From contig NC_048554.1 in assembly GCF_902806685.2 (NCBI RefSeq), positions 7,440,001 through 7,504,000 of the forward strand: a stretch of DNA of 64,000 nucleotides, written 5' to 3'. The notes under the pieces are model-generated. The model was not told where the DNA came from and did no database searches. It saw nothing but the letters and a program-made list of their open reading frames with translations. The translations under genes were made by a program, and so were the position numbers. The stretch comes from Maniola hyperantus. Lineage: Eukaryota > Arthropoda > Insecta > Lepidoptera > Nymphalidae. This document shows, piece after piece, positions 10,975-23,516 of the stretch (position 1 is its first letter; the number at the start of each line of letters is the position of its first letter).

Positions 10975-11115
10975 ATGAAAGCGTGGACGGACGACATCAG
11001 GCCAGTCGCAGGGAGCCGCTGGATCCAGGCGGCGCAAGACCGTGGCGTGTGGAAGTCCCTACAAGAGACCTATGTCCAGCAGTGGACGTCTATTGGTTGA
11101 TGATGATGATGAAAC
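10975..11115 (+). mobile_element. RTE-type LINE C-terminal fragment
   Basis: The open frame ending at 11100 reads AWTDDIRPVAGSRWIQAAQD then WKSLQETYVQQWTSIG and stops, followed by a (tga)n tail. This is the diagnostic end of RTE-clade endonuclease/reverse transcriptases in insects. It is 5'-truncated and is not a host gene. Confidence 0.75.
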
Positions 11116-12451
11116 ATGAAAAACACACGACCAATATTAGACAGAGCTTTTGCAACTCTTGTAGACCAAATTTCAGGTGAGCATAGTCGTAGCCAAAAAC
11201 AAAAATTCACTGCGTCGTCGTCTTCCTCCAAAAGGTAGTACAAAAAATGTAGAGAGTGTGCAACACAACTTTGAAGATTACTATGGAAAATAGAATCCAC
11301 TAAATACACTTCGAATCGTTTTATTTTCTAGCCATCCATCGGCTTCGATTGAAATAAAATTCAATCAGTCGGTGGATTGATTTATTACAAAAATGAATTT
11401 GGACGCCCGCCCAGTAAAAAATCTTTATATCTAAATATATTTCTGTATGTAGTAAGCATCTATAACTATTATGAAATATATCGATAATCCACTCAGTCTT
11501 TCAGTTACATACCTAAGTTTAAAAAATCTGAAGAAAAAACATTGGGTCATGTAAATAGGTATGTAATGCGTGGTTGAACTATTTATGTCATTGACAGATA
11601 CCTATTAGGATTAAATTAATAATAATTTTAATTATTTAGTAGGTAGGTACTACTTCGTTTTGAATAAGTAAAAAATAGACCTGTTAATTCGGCACTAATT
11701 ACACTTGGTATTTCAAAACAACACTGTAAATGATAGCGACCACAAAACAGCTTGTTTGGCGGCCATTTTAAATACAGAAAAGTCGCGTCTAAAAAAGTTT
11801 TAAGTACTTCAAAAAGCCGACCGGCATAGATGATTATTTATCCAAGTTTCGTAATGACACTTTGCAAAGTTTTGTCCATCTAACTCAATTTAGTAGCTTA
11901 GCTTGGCATTCCCAAAAGTTTAATTAATCTATTTTATGCTGGCTTTAACCTAATTAATTGTAATTAGATAATCAAAATAAATTGCTGTTATTATAAGTAA
12001 TTCTCGTGTTAATTATAGTTAACTATAGGTACAATATTACTTCGACTCGTTCGCGTTAGCCTTGATCGTAGTTGCATTGAATATCATAATTATCATAATC
12101 GAACACTCGCCGGCCCACTACTGAGAACGTGTCTCCTCTCAAAATGAGAAAGGTCTTTATTGTAAATGTTTTAGGTACAAATAATAATAATAAAAGCGTT
12201 TAGGCCACGGTCTGATATTGCCACATTTGATGATTGGTGCCGTACAGCCGTAATACTGAATTTTTTTCAAAAATATCACTCGGAATGACGTAAGGATTCT
12301 AACAATACCCCATACATCCAAATCTGTTGAGGCATTTAATACATGAACCCTGAAAACATTATACTTACTCCTTTTCTTGGCAGTTGTGTAATAATATGTT
12401 TCAGGGGCCGTATTATTCACATGAACAATGTCTGAACTAGTTTCCAGCTAG
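11116..12451. other. Intergenic, mostly unrecognised
   Basis: AT-rich. A hairpin-like stretch lies at about 11333-11380. Positions about 12150-12400 are the uninterrupted copy of the repeat at 360-790. No gene seen. Confidence 0.4.
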
Positions 12452-12626
12452 ATTTTTTTTAAAGGATATTGCCATGTCAAATGACTAATGTTCCCCTTTC
12501 CTCTCCAACTCAAGTCGCGTCAAGCTTGTGCTAGGAGTAGGTACGACAATAGTGCAACAGGCGGGGTTTGAACCGTCGACCTTTCGGTTTTCAGTCCACT
12601 CCTTTACCTGTTGAGCTATTGAGGTC
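12452..12626 (-). mobile_element. tRNA-derived SINE, family S1
   Basis: Read on the minus strand it begins with a tRNA-like head. An A box (tagctcaacaggtaaagg) is followed by 'tccactgaaaaccgaaagg'-type sequence and a B box (ggttcaaaccccgc). It ends in an A-rich tail. A box-B box spacing fits RNA polymerase III promoters. It is not a functional tRNA: no acceptor pairing or T-stem context continues after the B box. Confidence 0.7.
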
Positions 12627-12660
12627 TAGAATAGGTCTATAGAATGACACAAATGTAATG

Positions 12661-12842
12661 TACAGTACGCGGAAAATAATGTACATCGATCTTTAGAAGG
12701 ATATAGCGCATTCGTAGAGTATTGTCTCTGTCGTTGAGACCGACAAAACGTTATATAGGTATGAGTGACAGAGACAACGCTCTACAAAGCCGAAATGTCA
12801 TTCTAAAGGCCGATGTACATTACTTACGGCCGCATACTGTAA
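12661..12842. mobile_element. Fold-back MITE, family M2
   Basis: The arms are reverse complements: 'acagtacgcgg', 'aatgtacatcg', 'tttagaagg' on the left and 'ttctaaaggccgatgtacat', 'ggccgc', 'tactgt' on the right. The centre contains 'tgtctctgtcgttgagaccg'. Further copies lie at 36051-36222, 37022-37180 and 53510-53656. Confidence 0.7.
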
Positions 12843-12861
12843 TAATATGTTTCAGGGGCTC

Positions 12862-13138
12862 TATTATAGACATGTCCACCTGGGTGTCTGGTGCACTTCG
12901 ACCGTCCGCTGTGCCAGATCCTTCTTTCCACGCACATGCAAACTGTGGAACCAACTCCCATCGGCGGTGTTCCCACTAGATTACAACATGGGGTTATTCA
13001 AGGGGTGGACCAACAAATTCCTAAAAGGCCGGCAACGCATCGGCGGTTCCTCTAGTGCTGCAAATGTTCATGGGCGGCGGTAATCACTTAAGATCACGTG
13101 ACCCGCGCCTGCTCGTTTGCTCGCTATCTCTATTTAAA
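12862..13138 (+). mobile_element. LINE reverse-transcriptase C-terminal fragment
   Basis: Encodes CARSFFPRTCKLWNQLPSAV then a residue run ending FKGWTNKFLKGRQR. This is the 'NxLP...vF...n...FK' C-terminal signature of several non-LTR clades. It continues into a 3' UTR ending near a poly-A stretch at 13135. A minus-strand relative lies at 47540-47800. Confidence 0.65.
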
Positions 13139-13515
13139 AAAAAAAGTCTGAACATCTGTCTGAGTTTCCAGCTAGAATGACATAAATGTAACAAGGGTTT
13201 CAGAAATAATCTCGAAAGCCGGATTGAGATAAATTGCAACACTGGAATGTAACCAACCGAGCGCCTGGGGTTCTTTTCCGTCTGAACTATCTAAATACCA
13301 ATTTTCAAGCTTTGCCGACGTGTTATGAGTGATGTTAAGCTATGTATTTTTCTTGGTAAGTAATTGTAATTCGTACACGGATAGTGGATACCCGCATCTG
13401 GCTGCGCTCGCACTTCCGTTTCCTATTGAATAATGTGAAATTGAATAGTAAAATACTGACCTTTTCCTCATCCCGAAAGAGTTTGCAAACATTTGCACAG
13501 AACACAATCTAAATC

Positions 13516-13814
13516 TCTACATAGTATAAAATGAAGTCGCTTCCCGCGTCTGTATGTATGTATGAACGCGTAGATCTTTTAAACTACGCAACGGATTTTA
13601 ATGCGGTTTTCACCAATAGATAGAGTGATTCAAGAGGAAGGTTTATAGCTATAGTTTAGTTCTTAAAAAAATAGAGATCCCTAGAGAAATTGAAATAATG
13701 TGAATTAGGTCGGAAAAAAATCCTCTCATTTGAGAGTTTCCGAGGCAATGACACCTCAATGACCCCACATTAGTATCTACGTTGCACCCATGCGAAGCCG
13801 GGGCGGGTCGCTAG
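13516..13814 (+). mobile_element. Helitron-C-like element, near full length
   Basis: Starts TC ('tctacatagtataaaatgaa') and ends with a GC-rich hairpin word 'gaagccggggcgggtcgctag' and CTAG before T. This matches Helitron rules (5' TC, 3' hairpin plus CTRR). Non-coding and about 300 bp. Confidence 0.65.
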
Positions 13815-14126
13815 TGAATTGAGATGGTCCTTGCGTTTGTGGGGGTCGCCCAATGCTACGTTTTTCAGTACGGGGTCTACATTCCAGCACCAGATAAGAA
13901 AGGTGTGTGTGGGACCAAACAATTAATCTCGCTACACATCTTTACTTCTAGAGAAAGGAAGGCGTCCATACCCATAGGCTATATCATCGAACTCACTTAA
14001 TAGAGGACTATGAAATAAAAGTTCGGCGGAAATTAAAATTTAAGACATACGAGTACATTATCCCTACTTGACGTATACAGCGATTCATGCAGATCTAAAT
14101 CTCCAAGTCTCTTGGTCTTTAAATCT

Positions 14127-14182
14127 GCTTGGGCTTCAGATTAAATCCTACTTAAGAGCAGGATTTAATCCGAAGCCCAAGC
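14127..14182. repeat. 23-bp hairpin with 10-nt loop
   Basis: Left arm 14127-14149 and right arm 14160-14182 pair over 23 positions with one mismatch; the loop is 'acttaagagc'. No supporting context for a microRNA is available. Confidence 0.8.
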
Positions 14183-14708
14183 CAGCCCAAGCAGGTTTTA
14201 TCGTTGTCAGATCACTAGAATTATCCAAAGCCCAAACACTTTTTTTTTTCAAATTCTCGTAAAGTGAAATACGAGTAAGAAGCAGAAATTTTCAAGTAAA
14301 AAATTTAGACTTTTTGTACAGATTAACCTACGTGTGAAAACTGAAAAGTATCTAAACTCAGTAATCTTTTTATACTAATTAATAACTAGATTCTTAGACT
14401 AGACTTCGTCCGCGTGTTCAAAACTCTTTTACTCCGACACCGTTCAAAGTGGGTTTAGAAGACAAAAAACGTGACCGCATGACTTATTCATCTATGTACA
14501 AATATGTATTCTGAATGCGTACTTATACGATTTGCAATGTTCCTTGCATCGATGCAGACGTCACAATGTGGAAAGAGCGACAGCAGCAGCGCAGCTCCTA
14601 TGCATGTTACGCAGAGTAAGCCTTCATACAGTTCCTTCACGTTCCCTGTATTACAATTTACAACTTGTAGGAGCCGCGCTACTATTGAAAAACTCTGTAC
14701 GAAAAGTA

Positions 14709-14885
14709 TTTTTTTTTTTAAAAAGAACATTAGCCATGTTAAATGACTAATATTCCCCTTTTTCCTCTCCAACTAAGCGTGAAGCTTGTGCTAGGAGTAG
14801 GTACGACAATAGTGCAACGGGCGGGGTTTGAACCGTCGACCTTTCGGTTTTCAGTCCACTCCTTTACCAGTTGAGCTATTGAGGC
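14709..14885 (-). mobile_element. tRNA-derived SINE, family S1
   Basis: Very close to the copy at 12452-12626, with the same A and B boxes and the same A-rich end. It abuts a perfect hairpin at 14886. Confidence 0.7.
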
Positions 14886-14928
14886 TTTTTAATGCAACTA
14901 AGTATTAGATACTTAGTTGCATTAAAAA
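14886..14928. repeat. Perfect 20-bp hairpin, 3-nt loop
   Basis: 14886-14905 is the exact reverse complement of 14909-14928; the loop is 'tag'. It directly follows the SINE head. Confidence 0.9.
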
Positions 14929-15256
14929 TAAATTTTCTAAACAGCAACTAGTTATATGTAAGCAGACACTAGATAGGCATGAATTATATTATTTTTATCT
15001 GGAAAGCACTTTTCTTCTTATAGCCTCTTATTTCAGAGACAAGATCTAAAGAAAATACCTAACTTTATTTTTATAACGTTAATATAATTTTTATTAGAAC
15101 AAGATAAAATGTTTCACACTTTCACTCTCCGGGGGCTTTTCTCGAACTCGCCATTGGCGGTAAAGACGCCATGCTATATCTACATTCTTTCACCATCATC
15201 GTCAACCGATACACACTAATTTTTTCAGTTATTTATATCATTCTTTTGCAAAAGTA

Positions 15257-15401
15257 GGGCCGAGATCTACAGAACGCACTTTGACTTGGTAAAACGAGAC
15301 AGATTTATGTGAGAGATATCTTGGAGAGATATAGTTCTGTCTCGTTTTAACTCTGTCTTAATTGTAAGCAAAGTCAGAGTGCGCTCTATAGATATCACCC
15401 T
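15257..15401. mobile_element. Fold-back MITE, family M3
   Basis: Termini 'gggccgagatctacagaacg' and 'gcgctctatagatatcaccc' are inverted relatives, with inner arms 'aaaacgagacagatttatg' and 'tctgtctcgttttaact'. Other copies lie at 39948-40150 and 40326-40570. Confidence 0.6.
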
Positions 15402-18400
15402 TAAGGTGACCATATCACGTTTCGTAGCACATAGGTCGCACTGAGATGACAAATCATTGGGCGTCTAGATTCTAGACGATGTCTGTCGCGTTGAAATAGG
15501 TAACTACTTCAACTACTACTTCAAGGACTATTGGGACTATTACTAATGTAATACCTAATATACACACTTAGACACGGTAGACATACATATCATCACTATA
15601 ATATGACTTATGAGCCTAGTTTACTAATATGCAGGATTCAACAATACATAAGTAGGTAGTAGTACCTATACTTATAATATTGAGGCTCGCAGTCAATTAA
15701 GGTTCGGAGCAGGTTGTCCTCGAAATTTATTTGTCTCCAGGGAGATGGAACAATTTCATCTATCTACGATGCCTAACTACCTACTTACCTTCGATACCAA
15801 ATCTCTACCTTATACCTGATAATATAATATGATCAGAATTCGACATGGAACTTAGGTAGAGTCACGTTTCCGATTAGGTAGACTAGTAGAAAATTGGTCT
15901 TTTTATATATCACTACTACACTGCGAGAATTCAAAGATGGATCTCTTTGATTTTCTGTAATAAAAAGTAGATTAGTCCACATGACTCCAAATCTTTCCAT
16001 GCAAAAAATCACGTCGATCCATTGCTCCGTTGCGGTGTGATTAAAGGACAAACCGAACATGAAAATACGCTTCTAGAATTGCTGTAATGTTTTTATCTAT
16101 TAGTGGCCTGCTGTTTAGGAGTTTGGTAGGCTGGTTAGTGTTGTGTGGCACTTAAACATTATGGTTTTATCGCATAACGTGGGGATAGTACCTATGCAAA
16201 TTCTATTTGAAAAATCAGTTGATAATTTCTATCCCTAATAGTCCAGTCGTATTAGACATTCAAAGTTACATTAATTCCCATACAGCTGAAAATTTGTACG
16301 AATTTTAGGAACACTATTATAAATAAAATGTGAAAAGTCCCAATCGAACCGACATTTGCAAAAAAAAGATATTCAAGGTCAAAGTTACAAATATGGGTTC
16401 TTGCATTTTTCAGCCAAACGGTAAGTTTTATCATTTAAATAGGTACAACCAAATTGTAGATCATGCAATTATCTATAAAAATTGTCTTTACAATTTTTCT
16501 CCTAAGAGTCACCGTTTCTGAGATATTACGATTCAAATAGTTGAAAAAATAGTTTTCTTCATAATTTGCAAAACTATACACCAAATTTAAACGTCATTGG
16601 AGCTATAATGAAAGTGAAAGTATTTTCATATTGGTCAGTTTATCTAGTACATACAAACGCAACAATTTTTGAGAATATAAATAATCACACTAATATTATA
16701 AACGCGAACGTTTGTCTGTAGCCAGTGGGCTAGTGTTGGATTGATCATGATGTATTGAGATCTAGTAGCCCTAATGTGACCCTGCAACCTACTCGTGTGC
16801 CTGCAAGCTATAGGTAGTGATATCGAATTCGCAGTATTGTTTAATTAACTATGTATTCTATTCTAAGCTTTTTAATTAACCTTAACTAATCTTAACACAT
16901 CAAGCGTTGTCAACCGTCGCCTAAGCGTCGTCTTTAATTAGTTTTAGAGTTCCCATTATATTACAAAGTTAAATTCAGCGCCCTGAGGACCAATTTCTTG
17001 ACTGAAGATTATATTTATGTACCTATTAGCGACAAAAGGTTGTACAAAATACTTGAATGCTTTGATGGCTTTTCCTGATCGGAAATTCTAGTCGAAGAGT
17101 CAGTAGAGATAACGAGGCGGCATATTTGACAAAAGCTAATATAGTAGTTCTAGCTGCGTTGTCTGATTGGTAGACTAGATCTGCCAGTTTATATTTTTCA
17201 AGTTGGTGGAACTGCCTGGTATTTCAGGTCGCCTTAATTAAATGTGCAACAAAACGAAACGTTCTTGGTATGAAGGTGGTGTGGATTGTAAACTAAAGTA
17301 CCTTTTCGGTTTCTTAAAAAAACAACTTTCACTATGCACATTTCAAAACACCCACCATGGTCTAGTAGGTCTAGTTTATTATATTATACAGTTATTTACC
17401 ATTATAAACCTTACAAATTTTCAGATTAGATATCAAGCACCTCCTCGAAATTTCCTACGGGTTTTTGTTCTATAGGTAAAATTTACGGCGCTGGAATTTG
17501 ATATGACATCGCGAAAGAAGTCCTCTTGAAGAAGAGGAATCTTGTACCTCAATCACATTTCACACTTTATTATTCAATTAATTATCACTAAATGACTCTA
17601 ACTTAATTTTGTTCCTCGAAAATCATTTCATCGCACATCAACATGGCTTGAATTCATTCGAACAAGATTAATTCATTGAATAAAACCAGAAAATCTAATA
17701 CTTATAAACTAACCTCGTGTAGGTAATAGGTATCTAAAAATGGGAAAAGTAAATAAATGAACTCATGATTCTAAGCTTATTTTGTGGTTAATATATGACC
17801 ACAAATGTGTCAAAACATCAAATTAATCGTGGTATGTTACCTATTAGCTACATTAAAAGTAACTAAATGAAACCATGATTACGAATTGTGGATTCAACTG
17901 AACCAAATAATATAATACTGCTTTGGCTGAATAATTCTGGACCTTAATTTCCAGCTCAATGGCTTGAATTTAAGGTCCAGAATTGTTAACATGAACGAAA
18001 TCAATAGTAGAAATACGTTTCCTGTCTTTTATACCTTCGACTCCAACTGAGGGAAATACATACGTGCTCTAAATATGTTCAATGGATCATTCTTCGGCAT
18101 CTATCTTCTGTGACTTAGAAATTTTATTAACTATAACTAAAATATATAACTATTTAGTCGTTGTTTTTTGGCGAGTAACATTTGGGAAAACCACAGTAGG
18201 TATGTATCTTTCTGTATATATAAAATTCAAAGTCCTGACTGACGGACTTATTATCAACGCACAGCCTATGCCACTGGTCCTAGAGATATGAAATTTGGAA
18301 AGTGTGTTCTTCGTAAAGAGCAGGTATCCACTATGAAAGGATTTTTCAAAATTTCACCCCTAAGTGGGGATTTTAAAGACGAAGTCGCGAGTATAAGCTG

Positions 18401-19730
18401 GTTAGAAAAATATACCTATGGGAGAAACAGTCTGACTGACATATTAACATACAGCTCTGATCTAGGAACTTGAGATTTTGCGTGTAGCCTCTACATCATG
18501 TAGGTTCTCTCTAAAGTCTACATTCTATAGTCAAGACCATTGACTTATATATTACTTCGTATGGACATGGCTATTGAACAAACAAAATGGCACCGACTCA
18601 GTGGTGCACCAATGCAACCTCAGTGACGTCTGGATTTTAAACGGGTCGTTCATTAGTATCTAAGAAGCGCTGATTTATTTGGTTCCAAAATCGTGAAAAA
18701 TTTTGTTCGCTTGACCATATCTTGTCATTTATATCGATGTTCAAGACAGTCGATTTTAGAATCCACTCGGATGAAGTAGCCGAAGAAAGCGTGTATTTTT
18801 TATGATATAATATAGTGTATTTTATCCAAGTATATCTGTAGTCTGTACATACCTACATACTCTTAATTCTAAACACACACACTATGATTACAAAACTTTT
18901 CGTATTTTCATATAAAAGTTTTTTTTATGAAGTCGAAATGTTTGTTATATCTAGAGATTCTTATATCGGTACAAAAAATTTAACGTGCGTATAAATATTT
19001 TTCCGACTTAAGGTCGGTATTAAAAGAATTTGCATTCTAAAAGTTTCCGGAATCTTAATCACGTAATAAGTTTTGAACATAATATTTTGAATATGTTCAA
19101 AGGAAAATTATTGAATATCTTTTCTTTTTAGTTGTAATTACGGCTTATTACTTTAAATCTCTCATTTATTTAGTATATTTGTTTCAAAAGTCCTTTTGCT
19201 GTTGTTTTATTTATACGTAATCTTTGTTTTGCATTGTTTGGAATTCAATAATCCTGTGAGCTCCTTCTTTATGTTTCTCTTAGCGAATATTTTTTTTTGT
19301 AGTTTCAGGCATCAGCGCCAGCGGGACTTTAATAAGTTGCATTTACTTTACTTTTATTTCAAAAAAACTAATATACAAGTTGCAGGCGTATTGTTACAAT
19401 CCAATTTTGCTTGTTTGTATATCAGATTTATTATAAATTTAAAGCCTGAAAATGGCTTTCGTTAGGCGACGTCGCTTGTCCATGTTAAACGGAAATTAAA
19501 TAACTTAATTGGATGCGGTGACTCGTGCTAGTCGACTGTTGCAATGAATATTAAAAGTTTGTTTATATCAACTTATACCTTTAGTAAGTTTTTTTTTAAT
19601 TTTATTAAAATTTACAAAGTGCTTTTTAATTGTCAAGTAAATCTACCCAACCACATGCTCTGCTTCGGAATGTTCTTCCTATGCAAATGTAGTTAGGTAC
19701 ATCAATCTCATAGGTACATTAAAAAGTGAT
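15402..19730. other. Intergenic, no gene seen
   Basis: AT-rich. It contains a degraded Helitron-A piece (about 15965-16045), a Helitron-B piece (about 18225-18480), and a short hairpin at about 17935-17985 around 'attctggacc'. No ORF here resembles a known protein. Confidence 0.4.
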
Positions 19731-19780
19731 CCTATAAGGGTTCCGTTTTTCCTTTTGAGGTACGGAACCCTAAAAATAAA
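19731..19780 (+). repeat. R1 repeat 3'-end fragment
   Basis: 'tataagggttccgtttttcc' and 'ttttgaggtacggaacccta' are the last bases of the R1 family. Confidence 0.6.
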
Positions 19781-19984
19781 GTCCTGTCTCACTTTAACTT
19801 ATCAACCTAAACTCTCGGGCTGAAAGCTGAAGTTCCCCTTATTTAGCAAGGCATAACGCAGAAGTTTCGAAATTCTCAAGGGATAGGGATAAGGGAATAC
19901 AAAGGATTTATATTTTCGCGCGCGAAATCGCGGGCGTTCGAAATTACATAATATCAGTCGAAAGAGATTAGATAGTAGATTAAT

Positions 19985-20392
19985 AAAACCGGCCACGTGC
20001 GAGTCAGGCTCGCACACTGAGGGTTCCGTACTACAGTCGTATTTTTTCGACATTTTGCACGATAATTCAAAAACTATGATGCTTTTTAAATAAAAATCTG
20101 TTTTAGAATGCACAAGTAAAGCCCTTTCATATGATACCCCACTTGATATAGTTATATTACTTCGAATATTGAAAATACTAATTATTAGTTCATGACCACA
20201 ATTTAATTTTTTTTTGTGTGATCTAACCCTAAATTCACGGTTTTCAGATTTTTCCCCTAAAGCCAGCTACAACCTACCTGCCAAATTTCATGATTCTAGG
20301 TCAACGGCTGTAGGTTTCTTGACAGACAGACAGACAACAAAGTGATCCTATAAGGGTTCCGTTTTTCCTTTTGAGGTACGGAACTCTAAAAA
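19985..20392 (+). repeat. R1 interspersed repeat, essentially complete
   Basis: Runs from 'aaccggccacgtgcgagtc' to 'gaggtacggaactctaaaaa', about 408 bp, with a cagacagacag tract near the end. This copy carries the unoccupied sequence 'cctttcatatgataccccac' that defines the target site of the LTR-type element. R1 copies elsewhere: 22905-23150, 25835-26289 (-), 33511-34120, 47875-48137, 62597-62950. Confidence 0.7.
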
Positions 20393-20396
20393 ACTA

Positions 20397-21340
20397 AGAT
20401 TTTTTCTTAATAGGTTGTTATTATTTTTTCACATCAACTTCCAACAATTAATTAAAATACATGGTTCAAATAGGACAGATCCGATTATTATTTTCTTAAC
20501 AATTTTTTTTTGTTTTAACTCGTTTCGTTGGTTTAATTTATTTTTAAATTCCAATTTTCTTCCTACTAAAAGTTTTCCAATTATATTTCTTTAGAAAACT
20601 TTACGCGACGTAAACTGTTTAATCAAAAATCTCCTTGTTTAGTAATTTTATTATGGTTTTATAATTTACAAACAAAAAGTCATACTTTTTAGAAACAAAA
20701 AGCCAAACTTTTTAATCATTCTTTGTTACTAGTGTTACAAAAAAATACCTCAAAGTTTTCAACTCAATAATAATGTTAATGTATACTTAAACTATTAGAA
20801 ATCTAAATATGTAAAGATAAATCCTGAATCACTGACTGACCCAGCCGAAACATTTTTGAAGCTATAAAGCTGCACCTTTAATATAAACCAGAATAAGGAC
20901 CAGAACCGATTTTTCTGAATTCCCACGGCAGCGAAGCCATGGGTGGTCGAAATAATAAATTAGCTTTAAAGATAAATTAAATAATTTCACGGGCACGTGT
21001 TAAATAACATTATTACCTACAAAAAACATTTCTTGTAAAAATAACCCTTTTGCGGAGGATAAACGAAAAGCCCTTTTCTGATAAGAAAGAAAAAGAAAAT
21101 AAAGTGCTCACATTTCCCGAACAAGACATTTTCCTGTTCACTCACAGCCGACGACACAAGCAACGTAGGTATACCTACCTATCAGAAGCTCGTGGAAAAT
21201 TTTGAGCAAGTCTTTGAAAATTGCTAAAAACTTGTGACACAGTTCCACTATCATTTCTGAGAGTGTTAAGCTAGACTTGCCAACTGGCTTGTAATATATA
21301 TATCGTGATTTTTTTCATTTAAACTGATATTATGTGAAAA
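20397..21340. other. Intergenic, no gene seen
   Basis: AT-rich with no recognised elements beyond short degraded pieces. Confidence 0.4.
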
Positions 21341-21351
21341 TTCACTACCCA

Positions 21352-21430
21352 TAAATAAATAAAAATAAAAATCTTTTTTATTCAAATAAACTTTTACAAG
21401 TACTTTCGAATAGTCGGATGCATCTACCAC
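21352..21430 (-). mobile_element. LINE 3'-tail fragment
   Basis: The simple-repeat tail 'ataaataaaaataaaa' followed by 'ttcaaataaacttttacaag' and 'tagtcggatgcat' matches the tail units in the 63 kb array and the LINE end at 48240. Confidence 0.5.
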
Positions 21431-21433
21431 ATA

Positions 21434-21638
21434 TTGAGTATAAATGTGAAAGTGTGTTTGTTTATTGGTACTACGCCGCAACGGAACAAAGATTCAACTT
21501 GATCTATTCCATAGATGTGGTTAAAGACATGGAGAGTGACAAGGGCTAATGGTAATGTTTATCCCGGGAAACCAAAGAGTTCCCACGGGATTTTGAAAAA
21601 CCTAAACCCACGCGGACTAAGTCGCAAGCATCGTCTAG
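21434..21638 (+). mobile_element. Helitron-A-like element
   Basis: Runs from 'ataaatgtgaaagtgtgttt' to 'cccacgcggactaagtcgca' and ends CTAG at 21635-21638. Confidence 0.6.
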
Positions 21639-22105
21639 TATTTCTATTTAAAAAATCCGTGAGATGTCGTGGGACACTCAACAAAAGAGAAGCTGTAGCC
21701 TACTTCGCTCACTCATATGGAGATTTCATCAAGACGTTTCATCGATTGTTACCCCCTTTTCAAGCTTTTCGCTTCAAAACGTCATTTAGTGCCTTGAAGT
21801 TAGTTAGACAAGCAGATTTTGAAATAATAAATATTATAAAATACCTTTCAGAAACTTATAAAACGTGAACCCATCTCTAACAAGTTTAATATTAATTGGT
21901 ACACTGTACAAACTCATAATATACTTAACATAGAAAAATTCATTGTACGTACAACTTTCAGGTATGATCAAACTTCTAATAAAATATTTCCACTTGCTCT
22001 CCAGTCTCCTGCAGCTAATGCGCTGAAAAGTCTTTAGAATATTTTCTTACTGTGTTGGCTAATCTTGTAACTTTTTTACCTGAGTAAACCTGAGTAACAT
22101 TATAA

Positions 22106-22260
22106 AGTCCGTACAAAACGAGTCCTCACGCGCCATTTTAACTCTATGGGGGTCAACTGTCATGTCAAAAGTACGGTTAACCTTTAAAATAAGGACTAAA
22201 ATCGTACTTTTGACAAGCAAAAAGTAAAAATGGCGCGTGAGGAGTTAATTTTTACGCGTT
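22106..22260. mobile_element. Fold-back MITE, family M1
   Basis: Starts 'gtccgtacaaaacgag' and ends 'tttttacgcgtt'. The arms 'tcacgcgccattttaactc' and 'aaaaatggcgcgtgagga' pair. Confidence 0.7.
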
Positions 22261-22904
22261 AGGTATACCTACTAGCCTTTGCCCCATAGGAAAAGGTAAG
22301 AATTCTCTCCTCAGTGCTTTGCCCGCAACTTTGTTCGTAGGTACCTACATAATATGTAATTTATACCCTATGCTACTTCTGGATAAAGTAGCTTCCTAAT
22401 GGTAAAAGAATTATTAAAAACAGTTAATTAACTTCAGAATTTATCGATTACAAACAAATATTTCCCCTTTATTATATAAGTATAGATTTGTTACAATGAT
22501 TTCGGTGCTGATATCCCTAGTTCGGCCATTTTTAATAATGACATAATATTTCATTCATAAATTCACTTCACTAGCATAATAAATTGGGTTTCTGAAAATA
22601 CTTCATATTCTGCAACTAAAATAATTAAGTACTTAACTATGTATATAAACAGGCAGACATTTTATCTTTATTCACATTTTTCAATTCGGACAATGTTTCG
22701 ATTCGGAGATCGTTGGTTTCAATCAAATTCAATCGCCCTAAACGATCCGTCACTCCAAATTCCAATTCGTAGTCCCCTTCCTACCTTATTGGAATTCGGA
22801 TCGGAATTTTGCAACCGTGAGCGTAGGTAGATATTGAAAATATCGGAACTCGGAAGGGTTCGACAACGACATGCCGTGTTCAACGTGTTGTGTGTGTGTA
22901 ACCA

Positions 22905-23150
22905 CAATTTAACTTTTTTGTGTGATATAACCACAAATTCACGGTTTTCAGATTTTTCCCCTAATGTCAGCTAAAAGACCTACCTACATGCCAAATTTCA
23001 TGATTCTAGGTCAACGGGGAGTACCCTGTACCTTTAGTACTATTATATCTTCTGTGCCTGTAGGTTTCTTGACAGACCGACAGACAGACAGACAACAAAT
23101 TGATCCTATAAGGGTTCCGTTATTCCTTTTCAGGTATGGAACCCGGTAAA
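22905..23150 (+). repeat. R1 repeat, 5'-truncated
   Basis: Shares 'ccacaaattcacggttttca', 'atttcatgattctaggtcaa' and the terminal 'taagggttccgt' with the full copy. Confidence 0.6.
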
Positions 23151-23516
23151 AAGAAAATTATACTTAGGTAGGTATATTATTCATAGGTAGTACGTAAGGA
23201 AAAGGGTTTGTGAAAACAACTTTCAGGCTGTTTTCATTTTAATATTTGTCGCCATTTACGAGGGTCGGTGGAGACAAGCACAGAAGATTATAGTAATGGC
23301 TCCGTCGTCCTTAGGTCATTTATTTTGTGCTAGCTTTTGCTTGTTAGTTCCCACACGCGTAAATTCGTTTTCAGTCTACTTATAAGGGCTTATGTTATGA
23401 GGCTCTTACTAATAAAATTGTACACTTTGTTAAATTATACTTCATAGATACTATGGTAGTACTAATTAGATAGGTACTATACAAAGGTAAAATTTGTTAG
23501 TTTGAATATGGAGCCA

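Noticed and set aside
12452..12626. tRNA gene
   Set aside because: A and B boxes are present, but the rest does not fold as a tRNA and the same unit recurs four times with a SINE body and A-rich tail.
21515..21868. 117-codon plus ORF
   Set aside because: Its first 40 or so codons are Helitron-A sequence; the remainder shows no known domain.
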